DNA of 64,000 bases from Ignavibacteriota bacterium (GCA_016708125.1 JADJGF010000001.1:2006001-2070000), one strand, 5' to 3'. Counted from the first letter of the stretch, positions 1 to 9,309 are shown. Notes: generated by a model from the letters alone, not told the origin. Numbers and translations are program-made.

Positions 1-209
1 CAGATTTGTTTTTATCATAAATTAACTGTAAAACTTTTTTCAATTTCAGTTTACTGAAACTATATCAAAATTCTGAAAAATTTTGTAATTCTTAAATACA
101 AAAATCAGCACACAAATATTTTAGAATTGCCTCCAAACAGATTTTTGCGAAATGAAAATTTCACAAAAAAAATAAATCTGTTATTCCTAAAAATTTATGT
201 CTGAAATAT

Positions 210-2381
210 TTATTTAACTAAAACTAATTTTAATGTTTGTACTTTACCGGCATTCTGCATAACGAAGAAATAATTTCCGCTTGCAACTATTGAGTTGTTG
301 TCATTTTCTCCATTCCAGAAAAATTCAAATTCATTTGTTTCATTAATATTTGTATTTGGAATAAAAGTTTTTACTACTTGACCAAGTACATTATAAATTT
401 TAAATGTGGCAATTTCCGGATTTATTTTTTTGCTCAATCTAATTTTAATTGTTGTTTGATTGTTAAACGGATTTGGATACGAAGTAAAAAGTGTATCGGA
501 ATTTATTTCTTCAGTTTCTTCAACATCAACAACCCATTCGCCGTTTCCATCATCAATAAATCTATTTGGATCAGTTATATCTATTTCCATTCCGGGTTCT
601 AAGCAAAGAAATGCCGTGTATTTTGTTAAAACTTTTTTGCTTATGCTTAAATCAATAACCTCATAAATTTCTTGATTTGTTAAATAAGAATAATAATTGT
701 AATCATCTTCTAAAGTGCTTATAAATTTTCCCGCCCAAATTACATCGGAAATTGAATCCGTAATAATTGTGTTTTCTTCCGTAACTTTTTCAGAATTTGA
801 AAAAGGATTTCCATCGTAAATTCCGTTGAATTCAATATTAAACGGCAGAGTTCCAATATATTTTCCTATTTGCAAAATCGGAGTATTTAAAGAAATTAAA
901 TTATCACTTCGGTTTATATCAAATCTGCCATAAGTAAAACCGCTTTCCAAAGTTGTGTGAAGATCATACGTTGATAAAAGTGCGCCAAGCGAAGAAAATA
1001 AATTATTTATCATTGTGCTGAACGGAACTTGATAACCGGTATTAAATAAATTTCCGCCGGTAAGTTTTGTTAAATTTTGATAAAAATATGAATTGCCGCC
1101 ATAATGAATTTCCCCGTAATTATACCAGTTCGAATAATTTTCTTGATAGTTCCCAATTGTGATGGAAATTATTTCGGTCATCATTTTCATCAAATCTTCA
1201 ATTAAAGAATTTGCAACTTCAGCTTCACCAACTTGATCTGAATTTGCGAAAAGAATTATTTGTCCGTTGTAATTTTTTCCGTTAATAAATTCAATTCCGT
1301 TTGCAAGCAGCGAAGGCAAATTGCTGTAATCTGAAATTAAATTTTGAGATAAATTATTAAATGTATTTTCTATAGAATTGCTGTCTGCCGGAATCCAATT
1401 TTCACTTATGCGATTTATATTTTTGTTTGATAAAATTAAATTGAATGAATCTTGCTCAGTAAAATTTTGATGCAGCATTTTTTTTATTCCATTTAGTACA
1501 TTATTTTTAGTTGTGCTGCTATTTGAAATTTGATAATCTACAAGTATTGCAGTTTTCTTATTTTTTTTCACATCTTGCGGAACGGTAGGCAAATATGCAA
1601 GCTGATAAATATTTTCTTCATTTCCTTCAAATTTGCTTAAATAAATTCCGTTGTTAAATGGCGCATCTACTGAATAATTAATTGTGCTGTAATTATAAAT
1701 TTCATTTTCAGAAAGAATAAGTTGATGAAAATTTCCATTTATAGAATCACTTTTTTCAACAAATAATTTATTTGGTAATTCTGAAATTTTTGGATTTTTC
1801 CATTCATTTGAAAAAGTTGTTCGCAAATCTAAATTCTTTAATCGAAAATACGAAGAGTGCAATAAATCAAGCGGAATAGGGGAAGTTACATTTTGTGAAT
1901 TCCAAATTGCCGGAACCAAAAAAGTAATTTTAATTTTTCTTCTTTCATCACCGGCTAACGGAAAAACTCTTAACTCATATTGATTATCATAATTTTTAAC
2001 AAGGATTGATGGATCTTGTCTTCTTCCAACAATTTGTTCATAAATCTGAGATGCAGTCCAGCGATCAAGAATTTTTCCTTTAATAATTTCACCGTTAAAC
2101 CATAACCAAGAATCGTGAACAATAGAATTTTGCGGCAAACCGAAATTGTAAATTATTTCAACCGTATCTTGATGCGTTAATCCTAAACCTTTTGCAGAAA
2201 TTGTTAAAAACAAATTGTACTCAAAATAAATTCCTTTTGGCTGAATTGAAAGAGTTGCTTCTTCAATTGTACCTTGACCAACATACCACGCTTGGGGATT
2301 GTTAATCATTAAATCCGAATATGCAAATGAAATATTGGTAAGTAAAAGTAAAATAATTATTGATTGTCTAATTTTTTTCAT
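210..2381 (-). CDS. Secreted VIT/VWA-domain protein with T9SS type A sorting domain
   Basis: This 723-residue protein begins with a signal peptide (MKKIRQSIIILLLLTNISFA). A VIT-like domain follows at about residues 30-150, a von Willebrand A-like region at about 270-440, and a C-terminal sorting domain with 'SYPNPFNNQTTIKIRL' and 'FKIYNVLGQVVKTF'. I chose the ATG at 2381 because AAAGGTGG lies just upstream; an upstream in-frame ATG would put 11 polar residues before the signal peptide. VIT-VWA proteins resemble inter-alpha-trypsin inhibitor heavy chains and bind ligands or metal. Export through Sec and then T9SS to the cell surface is inferred from the tail. A stem-loop separates it from the gene before it, so it probably has its own promoter. 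The ligand is unknown. Confidence 0.82.
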   Translation of the reverse strand: MKKIRQSIIILLLLTNISFAYSDLMINNPQAWYVGQGTIEEATLSIQPKGIYFEYNLFLTISAKGLGLTHQDTVEIIYNFGLPQNSIVHDSWLWFNGEIIKGKILDRWTASQIYEQIVGRRQDPSILVKNYDNQYELRVFPLAGDERRKIKITFLVPAIWNSQNVTSPIPLDLLHSSYFRLKNLDLRTTFSNEWKNPKISELPNKLFVEKSDSINGNFHQLILSENEIYNYSTINYSVDAPFNNGIYLSKFEGNEENIYQLAYLPTVPQDVKKNKKTAILVDYQISNSSTTKNNVLNGIKKMLHQNFTEQDSFNLILSNKNINRISENWIPADSNSIENTFNNLSQNLISDYSNLPSLLANGIEFINGKNYNGQIILFANSDQVGEAEVANSLIEDLMKMMTEIISITIGNYQENYSNWYNYGEIHYGGNSYFYQNLTKLTGGNLFNTGYQVPFSTMINNLFSSLGALLSTYDLHTTLESGFTYGRFDINRSDNLISLNTPILQIGKYIGTLPFNIEFNGIYDGNPFSNSEKVTEENTIITDSISDVIWAGKFISTLEDDYNYYSYLTNQEIYEVIDLSISKKVLTKYTAFLCLEPGMEIDITDPNRFIDDGNGEWVVDVEETEEINSDTLFTSYPNPFNNQTTIKIRLSKKINPEIATFKIYNVLGQVVKTFIPNTNINETNEFEFFWNGENDNNSIVASGNYFFVMQNAGKVQTLKLVLVK

Positions 2382-2418
2382 CTTTCCACCTTTTGTTGTT
2401 CTAAAAAAATTCAAATAA

Positions 2419-2473
2419 AATAGAGACTGCGAAAAAGTTGTTTAGGAAAAATTAACTTTTCACAATCTCTATT
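2419..2473 (-). terminator. Rho-independent terminator of the small tetratricopeptide-like gene
   Basis: Arms of about 20 bp at 2419-2438 and 2454-2473 pair almost perfectly (AATAGAGAxTGxGAAAA type). On the minus strand they are followed by a T-rich stretch. The structure lies directly downstream of the stop at 2492 and upstream of the gene starting at 2381. Confidence 0.7.
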
Positions 2474-2491
2474 AAGGGGTTGGTTTTATTA

Positions 2492-2872
2492 TTAATTTGT
2501 AAATTCATAATTGATTTTCACTGCATTAAAAAATTTTACAATTTTTGGTGAAACCTCTCCAGAGTCAAGTTTTGAATTTTTATCTAACTTTAAAAATTCA
2601 GTAAACGAAAATCTTGCATCTAAAAATTTATTTGATGAAAACTCTGCAATACCTTTTATTAAATAAGTTTCTGATTTTTCTTTATTCGAGAGATTAGAAT
2701 TTTTTAAAATGATTATTGCTTGTTCAATAACTTTTTCATAATCACAATTCTGATAATATTTTTTCATTAATTCTTTTGGATCTTGCGGTTCAAAAAGTGA
2801 ATAAATTGAAACGGAAAGAATAAAAGTGAAGAATAAAAAATTTTTAAATTGATGCGAATTCATAGAAATCAT
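2492..2872 (-). CDS. Small exported tetratricopeptide-like protein
   Basis: This 126-residue protein has an N-terminal hydrophobic segment (FLFFTFILSVSIYSLF), so it is likely a signal peptide or anchor. The rest is helical and shaped like two or three TPR hairpins ('YEKVIEQAIIIL', 'ETYLIKGIAEFSSNKFLDARFSFTEFLKLD'). It aligns by eye with the N-terminal half of the next gene upstream (3011-3838), sharing 'A(R/S)xSFxExLKxxxN' and 'SPKxVxxFNxVK'. It therefore looks like a partial duplication without the membrane C-terminus. The start may be the Met three codons in (2863); neither start has a clear Shine-Dalgarno sequence. Function is unknown; a role in envelope complex assembly is only a guess. 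Confidence 0.65.
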   Translation of the reverse strand: MISMNSHQFKNFLFFTFILSVSIYSLFEPQDPKELMKKYYQNCDYEKVIEQAIIILKNSNLSNKEKSETYLIKGIAEFSSNKFLDARFSFTEFLKLDKNSKLDSGEVSPKIVKFFNAVKINYEFTN

Positions 2873-3010
2873 AAATTATTTTCTTATGAAAGCAATTCAA
2901 ATTAAATGCCAACAAGTTAATTTATTATTCAACTGTTTTGATGAAATTCTAGATTTGTAATTGTGTTTAGTGCGAATTCTTTTCGTTTAAACGAATTTTT
3001 TTCGTGGAAA

Positions 3011-3838
3011 TTATAGAGGAATGCTGAAAGAAAATAAGATATTATTTTGCTGATTTTCGAAATTTATGTTTTGAAAATTTGTTAAAACTTTTTCACTTCC
3101 AAGCTCATTTGAAAAAAATAAAATATCTATTTGCGAATAAAGCCATATTGCAGCGTAAGTTCCAATTAAGACATTTCTAATTTTATACGATTTATTATAT
3201 TCGTCATATTTTATTTTTATTTGCAGTGGATTTGTTTGCGCTAAATAATTTTTTTCTTTTTGGTTTGCATCAAAAATAAAATAAATCATTGAGCCTAAAC
3301 TTACAATTGAGGCGGAAGTTAAAATCCATCCTTTTGAATTATCATCCAAATGCAGATGGCCCAAACCCGGTAATAATATTGACTTTGCCAATGCATTATT
3401 TAATTCGCTTTTATTTTGCAGGTATAAAATTTTATTTTCGTTAGGCTCAATTTTTATTTGTTCCGACTCATCTTTAACTTTTAAAATATCTAAAAATTCT
3501 TTTTTAACATCGTTAAAATATGTTACTAATTTTGGCGAAAATTGCGAATTGTTCAGCTCAAAATTCTCGTTAATTTTTAATATTTCAACAAATGATTTAC
3601 GTGAGTTTTCCATATCCGACATTGAATAATGCGATACGGCTTTTAAAGTATAAATCTGAATAATATCGTGTTGAGAAAATCTTTTTTTATCTAACAATAA
3701 TTGTTCGGATTTGGAAATAACCGTTGAATATTCAAACAATTCATAATGATTTTGAAGATTAATTAAATCAACATTTGACTGAGCAAATAATTGAATTGTT
3801 GAAAAAGTTAACGCTAATAAAATGGAATTAAATTTCAT
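3011..3838 (-). CDS. TPR-like plus DUF5683-type membrane protein
   Basis: A signal peptide (MKFNSILLALTFSTIQLFAQ) precedes a TPR-like region at about residues 22-110. A C-terminal part follows with 'KSILLPGLGHLHLDDNSKGW' and two membrane segments ('ILTSASIVSLGSMIYFIF' and 'VLIGTYAAIWLYSQIDILFF'). The 'PGLGxxxxxxxxKGW' motif followed by paired helices is typical of the DUF5683 family in Bacteroidota. The start lies one base from the stop of the kelch gene upstream, so the two are probably cotranscribed. The N-terminal half is paralogous to the small protein at 2492-2872. The biochemical role is unknown. Confidence 0.7.
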   Translation of the reverse strand: MKFNSILLALTFSTIQLFAQSNVDLINLQNHYELFEYSTVISKSEQLLLDKKRFSQHDIIQIYTLKAVSHYSMSDMENSRKSFVEILKINENFELNNSQFSPKLVTYFNDVKKEFLDILKVKDESEQIKIEPNENKILYLQNKSELNNALAKSILLPGLGHLHLDDNSKGWILTSASIVSLGSMIYFIFDANQKEKNYLAQTNPLQIKIKYDEYNKSYKIRNVLIGTYAAIWLYSQIDILFFSNELGSEKVLTNFQNINFENQQNNILFSFSIPL

Positions 3839-3839
3839 A

Positions 3840-5108
3840 TTATTTTAGCAGCAGCATTTTTTTTGTCTGAATAAATGTACCGGATTTTAATTGATAGTAA
3901 TAAACTCCGCTTGGAAAATTACTTCCATCAAATTCAATTTTATAATTTCCCGGAGTTTGAACTCTATTAACTAATGTTTTAATTTCTCTACCCAAAACAT
4001 CATAAACAATTATTTGTAAAGACGGGATATATCCCGTCTCTACAATTGGAATTGAATATTCTATTGTGGTTGTTGGGTTAAACGGATTCGGGTAATTCTG
4101 CTGCAATTCAAAATTACTTGGAATATTTTTAATATCTTCTTCGATATTTACTACTGCTTCAAAATTCATTCTTTCAATTGAATTTATAACTTTTCTATTT
4201 TCATCAAATCCGCCGAAAATATAAATATAACCATATAAAGTTGCTGTCATAAAATTATATCTTGCTTGTTGAATCGGCATTGCTGATTCAATAAAATATT
4301 GATCATCGAAAACAGAAAAAACTTCCACAGAATTTAATGCGGGAGAACTTTCGTTATATCCACCGATTATAATTATTTGATTTGGATCCATTCCAAGAAC
4401 TGCTCTTCCACCGGCTCGAGGCTCCAATAATTTTATATCTAATTTTTTATAACTATGATCAATAATATTGTATTTATAAATATCTTGCGAAATTCCATTT
4501 ATAACTCCGCCGAAAATAAAAATATCGTCTCCAACAACTTCCGACATTTGCTGCTCTGGAAAATCTTCATTAGTAAAAAGTGTATCATTTTTAAAACTAA
4601 TTACTGATTCATTTAAATTATATTCAACAATATATGCAAGTGTGTCAGAACGAGTTCCGGGAAGGGGATTTCCTCCAATGATATAAAAATTATCGCCAAT
4701 TATATGTCCCGTTGAAAAAATTCTATTAAAATTATTATTATAATTTAAAGCCATTTCACTGTTAATATCGGCACCCCAATTTGTAATTCCGGTAATTGAG
4801 GTATCATCTGAATTAACTCCGCCAAAAAAGTAAATTTGATTATTATAATTTTCTACAACTAAACCAAATCGTTCGGTTATCATTGTATCAAGATTCCACA
4901 AGTTTGAAGATAAATTATATCTTTGCACCCAATTTGTATTTCTTTGAGTTGAATCAGAATATCCGCCGATTATGAAAACATTATCAAAATTCTGCCAAAT
5001 ATCACCGCCGGCAACCGGTTTTGGCATGGAATTATAAAATTCCCAATATGAAAACTGCGCCCAATTTGCAGCAGTTACAAATAAAAATATTATTAAAAAT
5101 TTTCTCAT
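3840..5108 (-). CDS. Secreted kelch-repeat protein with T9SS sorting domain
   Basis: This 422-residue protein has a signal peptide (MRKFLIIFLFVTAANWAQ) and at least five kelch-like units marked by 'FIIGGY', 'YFFGG', 'FYIIGG', 'FIFGG', 'IIIGGY' and 'YIFGG' at spacings of about 45-60 residues, so a beta-propeller is expected. The C-terminus is a type A sorting domain ('NYPNPFNPTTTIEYSIP ... VYDVLGREIKTLVN ... KKMLLLK'). Inside that domain, 10 residues (VETGYIPSLQ) come from a 30-bp palindrome (see 4015-4044). It is tightly linked to the DUF5683-type gene downstream and lies 58 bp after the kinase gene. The binding partner is unknown. Confidence 0.82.
   Translation of the reverse strand: MRKFLIIFLFVTAANWAQFSYWEFYNSMPKPVAGGDIWQNFDNVFIIGGYSDSTQRNTNWVQRYNLSSNLWNLDTMITERFGLVVENYNNQIYFFGGVNSDDTSITGITNWGADINSEMALNYNNNFNRIFSTGHIIGDNFYIIGGNPLPGTRSDTLAYIVEYNLNESVISFKNDTLFTNEDFPEQQMSEVVGDDIFIFGGVINGISQDIYKYNIIDHSYKKLDIKLLEPRAGGRAVLGMDPNQIIIIGGYNESSPALNSVEVFSVFDDQYFIESAMPIQQARYNFMTATLYGYIYIFGGFDENRKVINSIERMNFEAVVNIEEDIKNIPSNFELQQNYPNPFNPTTTIEYSIPIVETGYIPSLQIIVYDVLGREIKTLVNRVQTPGNYKIEFDGSNFPSGVYYYQLKSGTFIQTKKMLLLK
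4015..4044. repeat. 30-bp palindrome inserted in frame in a T9SS sorting domain
   Basis: Two 15-base arms (4015-4029 and 4030-4044, core GACGGGATATATCCCGTC) are reverse complements with one mismatch. The unit is exactly 10 codons and reads VETGYIPSLQ on the minus strand. It lies in the loop between 'TIEYSIP' and 'YDVLGREIKTLVN', a region that is short in the T9SS protein at 59701-61095. Confidence 0.8.
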
Positions 5109-5166
5109 AATTTAACTTTCCAAATTGAACTAAATTTATAAATGCTCAATAACTATACCATAATAA

Positions 5167-6720
5167 TTATTGATAATTTTTCATGTTGAATTTCATTTCT
5201 AAAGTATCATTCTTTACAATTTTGATTATCGTTTCAATATCAGAAAATTGGGGATTTTTCAATGTTAATTTGTAATTTCCTTCAATTAATTTTATTGGAA
5301 ATTCAAGAGGAGTAATTCCTTTCTTTTCTCCGTTCAAATAAATTTCTCCCCACGGATAAATTTGACAATCGAAGTAACCAAAAAGTGTATCTAAATTAAT
5401 TTCAATAAATGTTAATTTTTTTGGATTAATTTTAATGCTATCAGAATATTTTGGATAATCCGGATGAACTAATGTGAGCAAATAATTTCCGGATTTTGTG
5501 GTGATATTTTTCTCAAGCGGAGTTGTTTCTATAAATTTATTATCTAAATAAACTTTTGCCCACGGATAACATTTTATAAAAAGTTCGCCGAAAATATTTT
5601 CTGAAGAATTTAAATTTTCCGGGGAAATTATTTTATCATCATTTTGCGGAATTAAATTTTCATCTTTTTCATTTTCTGATAATTTTTGAGAATCAACTTT
5701 TTCAGCTTTAAAATTCGGTTGATTTGTAAAATTTGTATCAGAAAAATCATCTGTTTTGAGATTATGAATTTCAGTTGAATTTCTGTTTTCAAAATTGTTT
5801 AATAAAAATTTCAACAAAAAAATTATACTTATAATTCCGAAAAAAATAAAAATGGGAAGAAGAATTTTATTCCTATTTTTTTCTTCAATTTTATTTGAGT
5901 TAACACTTTCAACATTAAAAATTTTCAAAATATTTTTGCACGAATCAAATCTGTCATTTGGATTAAATGCCAGTAATCCTTTTAAAACTTTGTTAATTTC
6001 ATCGGAAAAATTTTGAAAAATAGTTTCGTAATTATCTTCGTTAAAAGAAATTATATTATTTATTGTTTCATTTGTATTTTCACCAAGAAAAATATTTTTT
6101 CCAAGAAATAATTCGGCAGTCGTAATTCCTAGCGAAAATAAATCACTTTTAAAAGTTAACTGTTCACCTTGAATTTGTTCGGGCGACATATAAGCCGGAG
6201 TTCCAACAACAGAATATTTTTGCGTAACAAAATTGTTTAATGAATCTTGAGCCAAACCAAAATCTGTTAATTTAACTTCATAGTTCTCGTTTACTAAAAT
6301 ATTTTCCGGTTTAATATCTCTGTGAATTACATTTTTTGAATGAGCAAAATCCAATGCTTTTACAATTTGCAGAAAAATATTTTTTTTATTTTCTTCAGAT
6401 AATTTAATAGAATTTAAAACTTGGCGGAGATTTTTACTTTCGAAAAATTCGAACGAAATGTAGAAATGTTTTTCAAACATTCCGAAATCAAAAACTTTAA
6501 TAATATTCGGATGTTCAAGCTGGGCAAGGATTTTAGCTTCCCGTTTAAATCTTTCAATAATTGATGAATCCGGAATCGTATCAATGTTTAAAATTTTTAG
6601 AAACACTTTTTTTTCTAAAAAAATATGATTTGCCAAATAAACTGCGGAATGTTCATCTTTTTTAAAGCAGCTTTGAATTTCAAATTTTTTAAAAAGTATT
6701 TCGTTTGAATTTTCTTTCAT
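5167..6720 (-). CDS. Membrane Ser/Thr protein kinase with two extracytoplasmic PEGA domains
   Basis: This 517-residue Hanks-type kinase has the catalytic Lys in 'VFLKIL' (K42), the alpha-C Glu near 61, 'HRDIKPENI' at 133-141, 'DFG' at 153-155 and 'GTPAYMSPEQ' at about 173-182. One membrane helix follows at about 284-305 (ILLPIFIFFGIISIIFLL). After an acidic linker come two PEGA repeats ('IKCYPWAKVYLDNK', 'CQIYPWGEIYLNGEKKG') at about 375-515, outside the membrane. The nucleotide-binding glycine loop is degenerate ('SCFKKDEHSAVYL', no GxGxxG). Its ATG overlaps the stop of the sigma-54 activator by 4 bp (ATGA), so the two are translationally coupled. The likely role is sensing envelope cues and phosphorylating a cytosolic partner; the activator is the obvious candidate, by inference. 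Confidence 0.88.
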   Translation of the reverse strand: MKENSNEILFKKFEIQSCFKKDEHSAVYLANHIFLEKKVFLKILNIDTIPDSSIIERFKREAKILAQLEHPNIIKVFDFGMFEKHFYISFEFFESKNLRQVLNSIKLSEENKKNIFLQIVKALDFAHSKNVIHRDIKPENILVNENYEVKLTDFGLAQDSLNNFVTQKYSVVGTPAYMSPEQIQGEQLTFKSDLFSLGITTAELFLGKNIFLGENTNETINNIISFNEDNYETIFQNFSDEINKVLKGLLAFNPNDRFDSCKNILKIFNVESVNSNKIEEKNRNKILLPIFIFFGIISIIFLLKFLLNNFENRNSTEIHNLKTDDFSDTNFTNQPNFKAEKVDSQKLSENEKDENLIPQNDDKIISPENLNSSENIFGELFIKCYPWAKVYLDNKFIETTPLEKNITTKSGNYLLTLVHPDYPKYSDSIKINPKKLTFIEINLDTLFGYFDCQIYPWGEIYLNGEKKGITPLEFPIKLIEGNYKLTLKNPQFSDIETIIKIVKNDTLEMKFNMKNYQ

Positions 6721-8210
6721 TCGAATTCACTTTTAAATTCTTTCATTTTTAATTGAATCCATCTTACGGAAACATCGAGAGATTTTGCGGCTAAAGTTTT
6801 ATTCCCTTGAAATTCGTTTAATCTATCTAACAGAATTTTCTTCTCTAATTCTCTTAATGTACTTTTGTTTGAAATATCATTTGCTTCATTTTCAAGCGCA
6901 ATATGTTCTTCTCCTAAAATTCCATCTGTCGATAAAATTATGGCACGACTTAAAACATTCTGCAATTGTCTAACATTTCCGGGCCAAGAATAATTTTCTA
7001 ATTTGGTAATTGCATCAATATTTAATTTGATTTTTTTATTTCCTCCGGATTCGATAAAATTATGAGCGAGTAAAGAAATATCATCTTTTCGTTCGCGTAA
7101 AGTGGGAACTCTAATTGGGAAAACATTTAGGCGGTAATACAAATCTTCTCTAAATTTTCCATCTTCAACTAATTTTTTAAGATTTTTATTTGTCGCAGTA
7201 AGAATTCTAACATTTACTTTTTTAACTTTTGTATCGCCAAGTCTAATTATTTCCTTATTCTCAATTACACGTAAAAGTTTTGCCTGAAGTGCACTTGATA
7301 TATCCGCAATTTCATCTAAGAAAAAAGTTCCTTCGTCAGCAATTTCAAAAAGTCCTTTTTTATCTTTTATAGCTCCGGTAAATGCGCCTTTTACATAACC
7401 AAATAATTCACTTTCCAAAAGGCTGTCCGGAATTGATCCGCAGAATTGCGCTAAATATGGGGAGTTTTTTCTTGGGCTTAATTTGTGAATTGCTTTTGCA
7501 ACAAGATCTTTTCCGGAACCGCTTTCGCCCAATATTAACACGGTTGCATCGGTGTTTGCAACTCTGAAAATAGTTTTAGTAAGTTCCTTAATTGGTTTAC
7601 TTTCACCAATCATTTCCGGAATTTTATCAACGGATTCCAAAACATTTTTCAAGCGGATATTTTCATCGGCAAGATTTTCAATTTCGAAAATTTTCTCTAA
7701 AGTTATTGATGACAAATTTGAAAAGAATTGTAAAAACAATAAATTTTTATCAGTAAATTCTTTTCTATCGGTTTGACTATCAACCAAAATAACTCCCCAA
7801 ATATTTTCATTCTTTTTAATCGGAACTCCTAAGATTGAAGTTATTTTGTGAAGCTGAACACTTTCAAACTGAGTTAATTTAGGATTTGATTGAACATCAT
7901 GATATAGAATAGGCTTGTTTTTATTTACCACTTGCTGCATTACACTTGAAGAAAAATTTGATAAATCCGAAATATTTTCCTTCTTTAAATTTCTTGCCGA
8001 GACAATACTGAATTTAAAAGTTTCCGAATCGTATTTTGCAAATAAACCTCGTTCGGCATTTGTAACTTCAATTAAAATATCAATTATATTTTCAATTAAA
8101 GGTTCTTCTTGTGAAGCTGAATTTAAAGTTTGACTTAAATTATATAAGGCTTCGTATTGATCTTTTGTAAGATTTTTAAGCTCATTAATATTTGGAAAAT
8201 TTTTTTTCAT
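6717..8210 (-). CDS. GAF-domain sigma-54-dependent transcriptional activator
   Basis: This 497-residue activator has a GAF domain at about residues 20-175 and a sigma-54 AAA+ domain with Walker A 'GESGSGKD' (228-235), an intact 'GAFTGA' loop (275-280) and Walker B 'FFLDE' (296-300). A Fis-type helix-turn-helix follows at about 455-495 ('NKTLAAKSLDVSVRWIQLKM'). There is no receiver domain, so control probably comes from a ligand bound to GAF or from the kinase encoded next to it. It lies 5 bp after the lipoprotein gene and overlaps the kinase gene by 4 bp. Its targets are unknown; the sigma-54-like sites in front of the pilins at 33943 and 34561 are possible ones. Confidence 0.9.
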   Translation of the reverse strand: MKKNFPNINELKNLTKDQYEALYNLSQTLNSASQEEPLIENIIDILIEVTNAERGLFAKYDSETFKFSIVSARNLKKENISDLSNFSSSVMQQVVNKNKPILYHDVQSNPKLTQFESVQLHKITSILGVPIKKNENIWGVILVDSQTDRKEFTDKNLLFLQFFSNLSSITLEKIFEIENLADENIRLKNVLESVDKIPEMIGESKPIKELTKTIFRVANTDATVLILGESGSGKDLVAKAIHKLSPRKNSPYLAQFCGSIPDSLLESELFGYVKGAFTGAIKDKKGLFEIADEGTFFLDEIADISSALQAKLLRVIENKEIIRLGDTKVKKVNVRILTATNKNLKKLVEDGKFREDLYYRLNVFPIRVPTLRERKDDISLLAHNFIESGGNKKIKLNIDAITKLENYSWPGNVRQLQNVLSRAIILSTDGILGEEHIALENEANDISNKSTLRELEKKILLDRLNEFQGNKTLAAKSLDVSVRWIQLKMKEFKSEFE

Positions 8211-8215
8211 AAATT

Positions 8216-9184
8216 TTACTTTATTACAAAACTAAATTTTTTTGATTGTGTTCGGTTTTCAAATTCATCAATTGACAAAATTACCCAAAAGTAATCGCCG
8301 GAAGATAAATTAGCATTTGTCGTAAATTCAATTTCCGTTGAACTTATTTCATTTTGCCACATTAAAGTTGGAGCAATTTCATCCGTATAAATTTCTAACA
8401 AATATTTAAAATCAAAACCCGGTTTAAATCTATTCCATGCCAGTATTGGATTTGGCGAGTTTACTGTATCTTTTCCAATAGGTGAAATAGCGGTAATTTC
8501 TTCTTTAATAATTCTTTTAATATTTGTTTTACCAATTTCAAATTTTTTAGATTCTGCGTCCAAGACATTAATTTTAAATTCTTTTCCAATTACAATATCT
8601 ATCGATGTAATTTTTAAATCTTCCAGAGTAATTGAATTTTCGTAAAGCTTCTGCGAGGCATTGTACATAAGCTGTTTATTTATTTTCAGTTCAGAGTTTT
8701 CGATAAATACAGAATCAACATCATTTTCCAAATCATTAATTTTAACTTTAATTCCTAAACTATAATTTTGCTGCGATGGATATTTATTTTCGGTTATGCT
8801 GTAAAATTTCAAATCGGAAATTACCGGAATTGCATTAAGAAAAATATTTTGTGAAATCTTTTTCTGATTGTTGAAACTAACGAAAACTGAATCAGAGGAA
8901 TATCCGGCTTTCTCAATAATCAGCCAGCCGTTATTTCGTTCAATATTTTCAATTTCGAAAAAACCATTTTCGTTAGAATTTGTAATTATTCCTTCATTCA
9001 CCCAAAAAATTTCAACATCTTTTATTGGTGTTTGCGGAATTTTTACGGTTTTTATGTAACCGTCTAAAATGCTGATATTATTATCCGGATTTTCCGGATC
9101 AAGCGGATTATTATGCGGCGCATTGCATGAAAATAAAATGGATATTGAAATTATGAAAATAATTTTTCGTGAATTATTTAGCAT
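8216..9184 (-). CDS. Lipoprotein with carboxypeptidase-regulatory-like domain
   Basis: The N-terminus is a lipoprotein signal ('KIIFIISISILFSC', Cys at 20) followed by 'NAPHNNPLDPENPDN', a tail often seen on lipoproteins of this group. A beta-sandwich region at about 38-115 looks like a carboxypeptidase D regulatory domain ('DGYIKT ... TNSNENGFFEIENI'). The C-terminal part ('SPIGKDTVNSPNPILAWNRF ... YFWVILSIDEFENRTQSKKF') resembles a fibronectin III-like module. It is the first gene of a tight set with the activator and the kinase. It may present an envelope signal to that system, but this is inference from position only. Confidence 0.75.
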   Translation of the reverse strand: MLNNSRKIIFIISISILFSCNAPHNNPLDPENPDNNISILDGYIKTVKIPQTPIKDVEIFWVNEGIITNSNENGFFEIENIERNNGWLIIEKAGYSSDSVFVSFNNQKKISQNIFLNAIPVISDLKFYSITENKYPSQQNYSLGIKVKINDLENDVDSVFIENSELKINKQLMYNASQKLYENSITLEDLKITSIDIVIGKEFKINVLDAESKKFEIGKTNIKRIIKEEITAISPIGKDTVNSPNPILAWNRFKPGFDFKYLLEIYTDEIAPTLMWQNEISSTEIEFTTNANLSSGDYFWVILSIDEFENRTQSKKFSFVIK

Positions 9185-9309
9185 TTTAGTTGTATTAAAT
9201 TATTAATTCTTAAATTAAGAAAAAAATAACTCTGATGTATTCAAAATATATGAAAGTATTATTTAGAAATTATGGATGGAATCACACTTGTAAAGTTAAA
9301 AATCATAAC

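Noticed and set aside
2896..2912. Sigma-54-like sequence on the minus strand before the small tetratricopeptide-like gene (TTGGCATTTAATTTGAA)
   Set aside because: The -24 half lacks the CG after TTGGCA, the -12 half lacks the C, and the start would be only about 20 bases from the ATG. Too weak in AT-rich DNA.
9206..9220. Palindrome TTCTTAAATTAAGAA after the sortilin-like gene
   Set aside because: The stem is all A/T apart from one G-C pair per arm and has no T run in the direction of transcription, so it is not a credible terminator.
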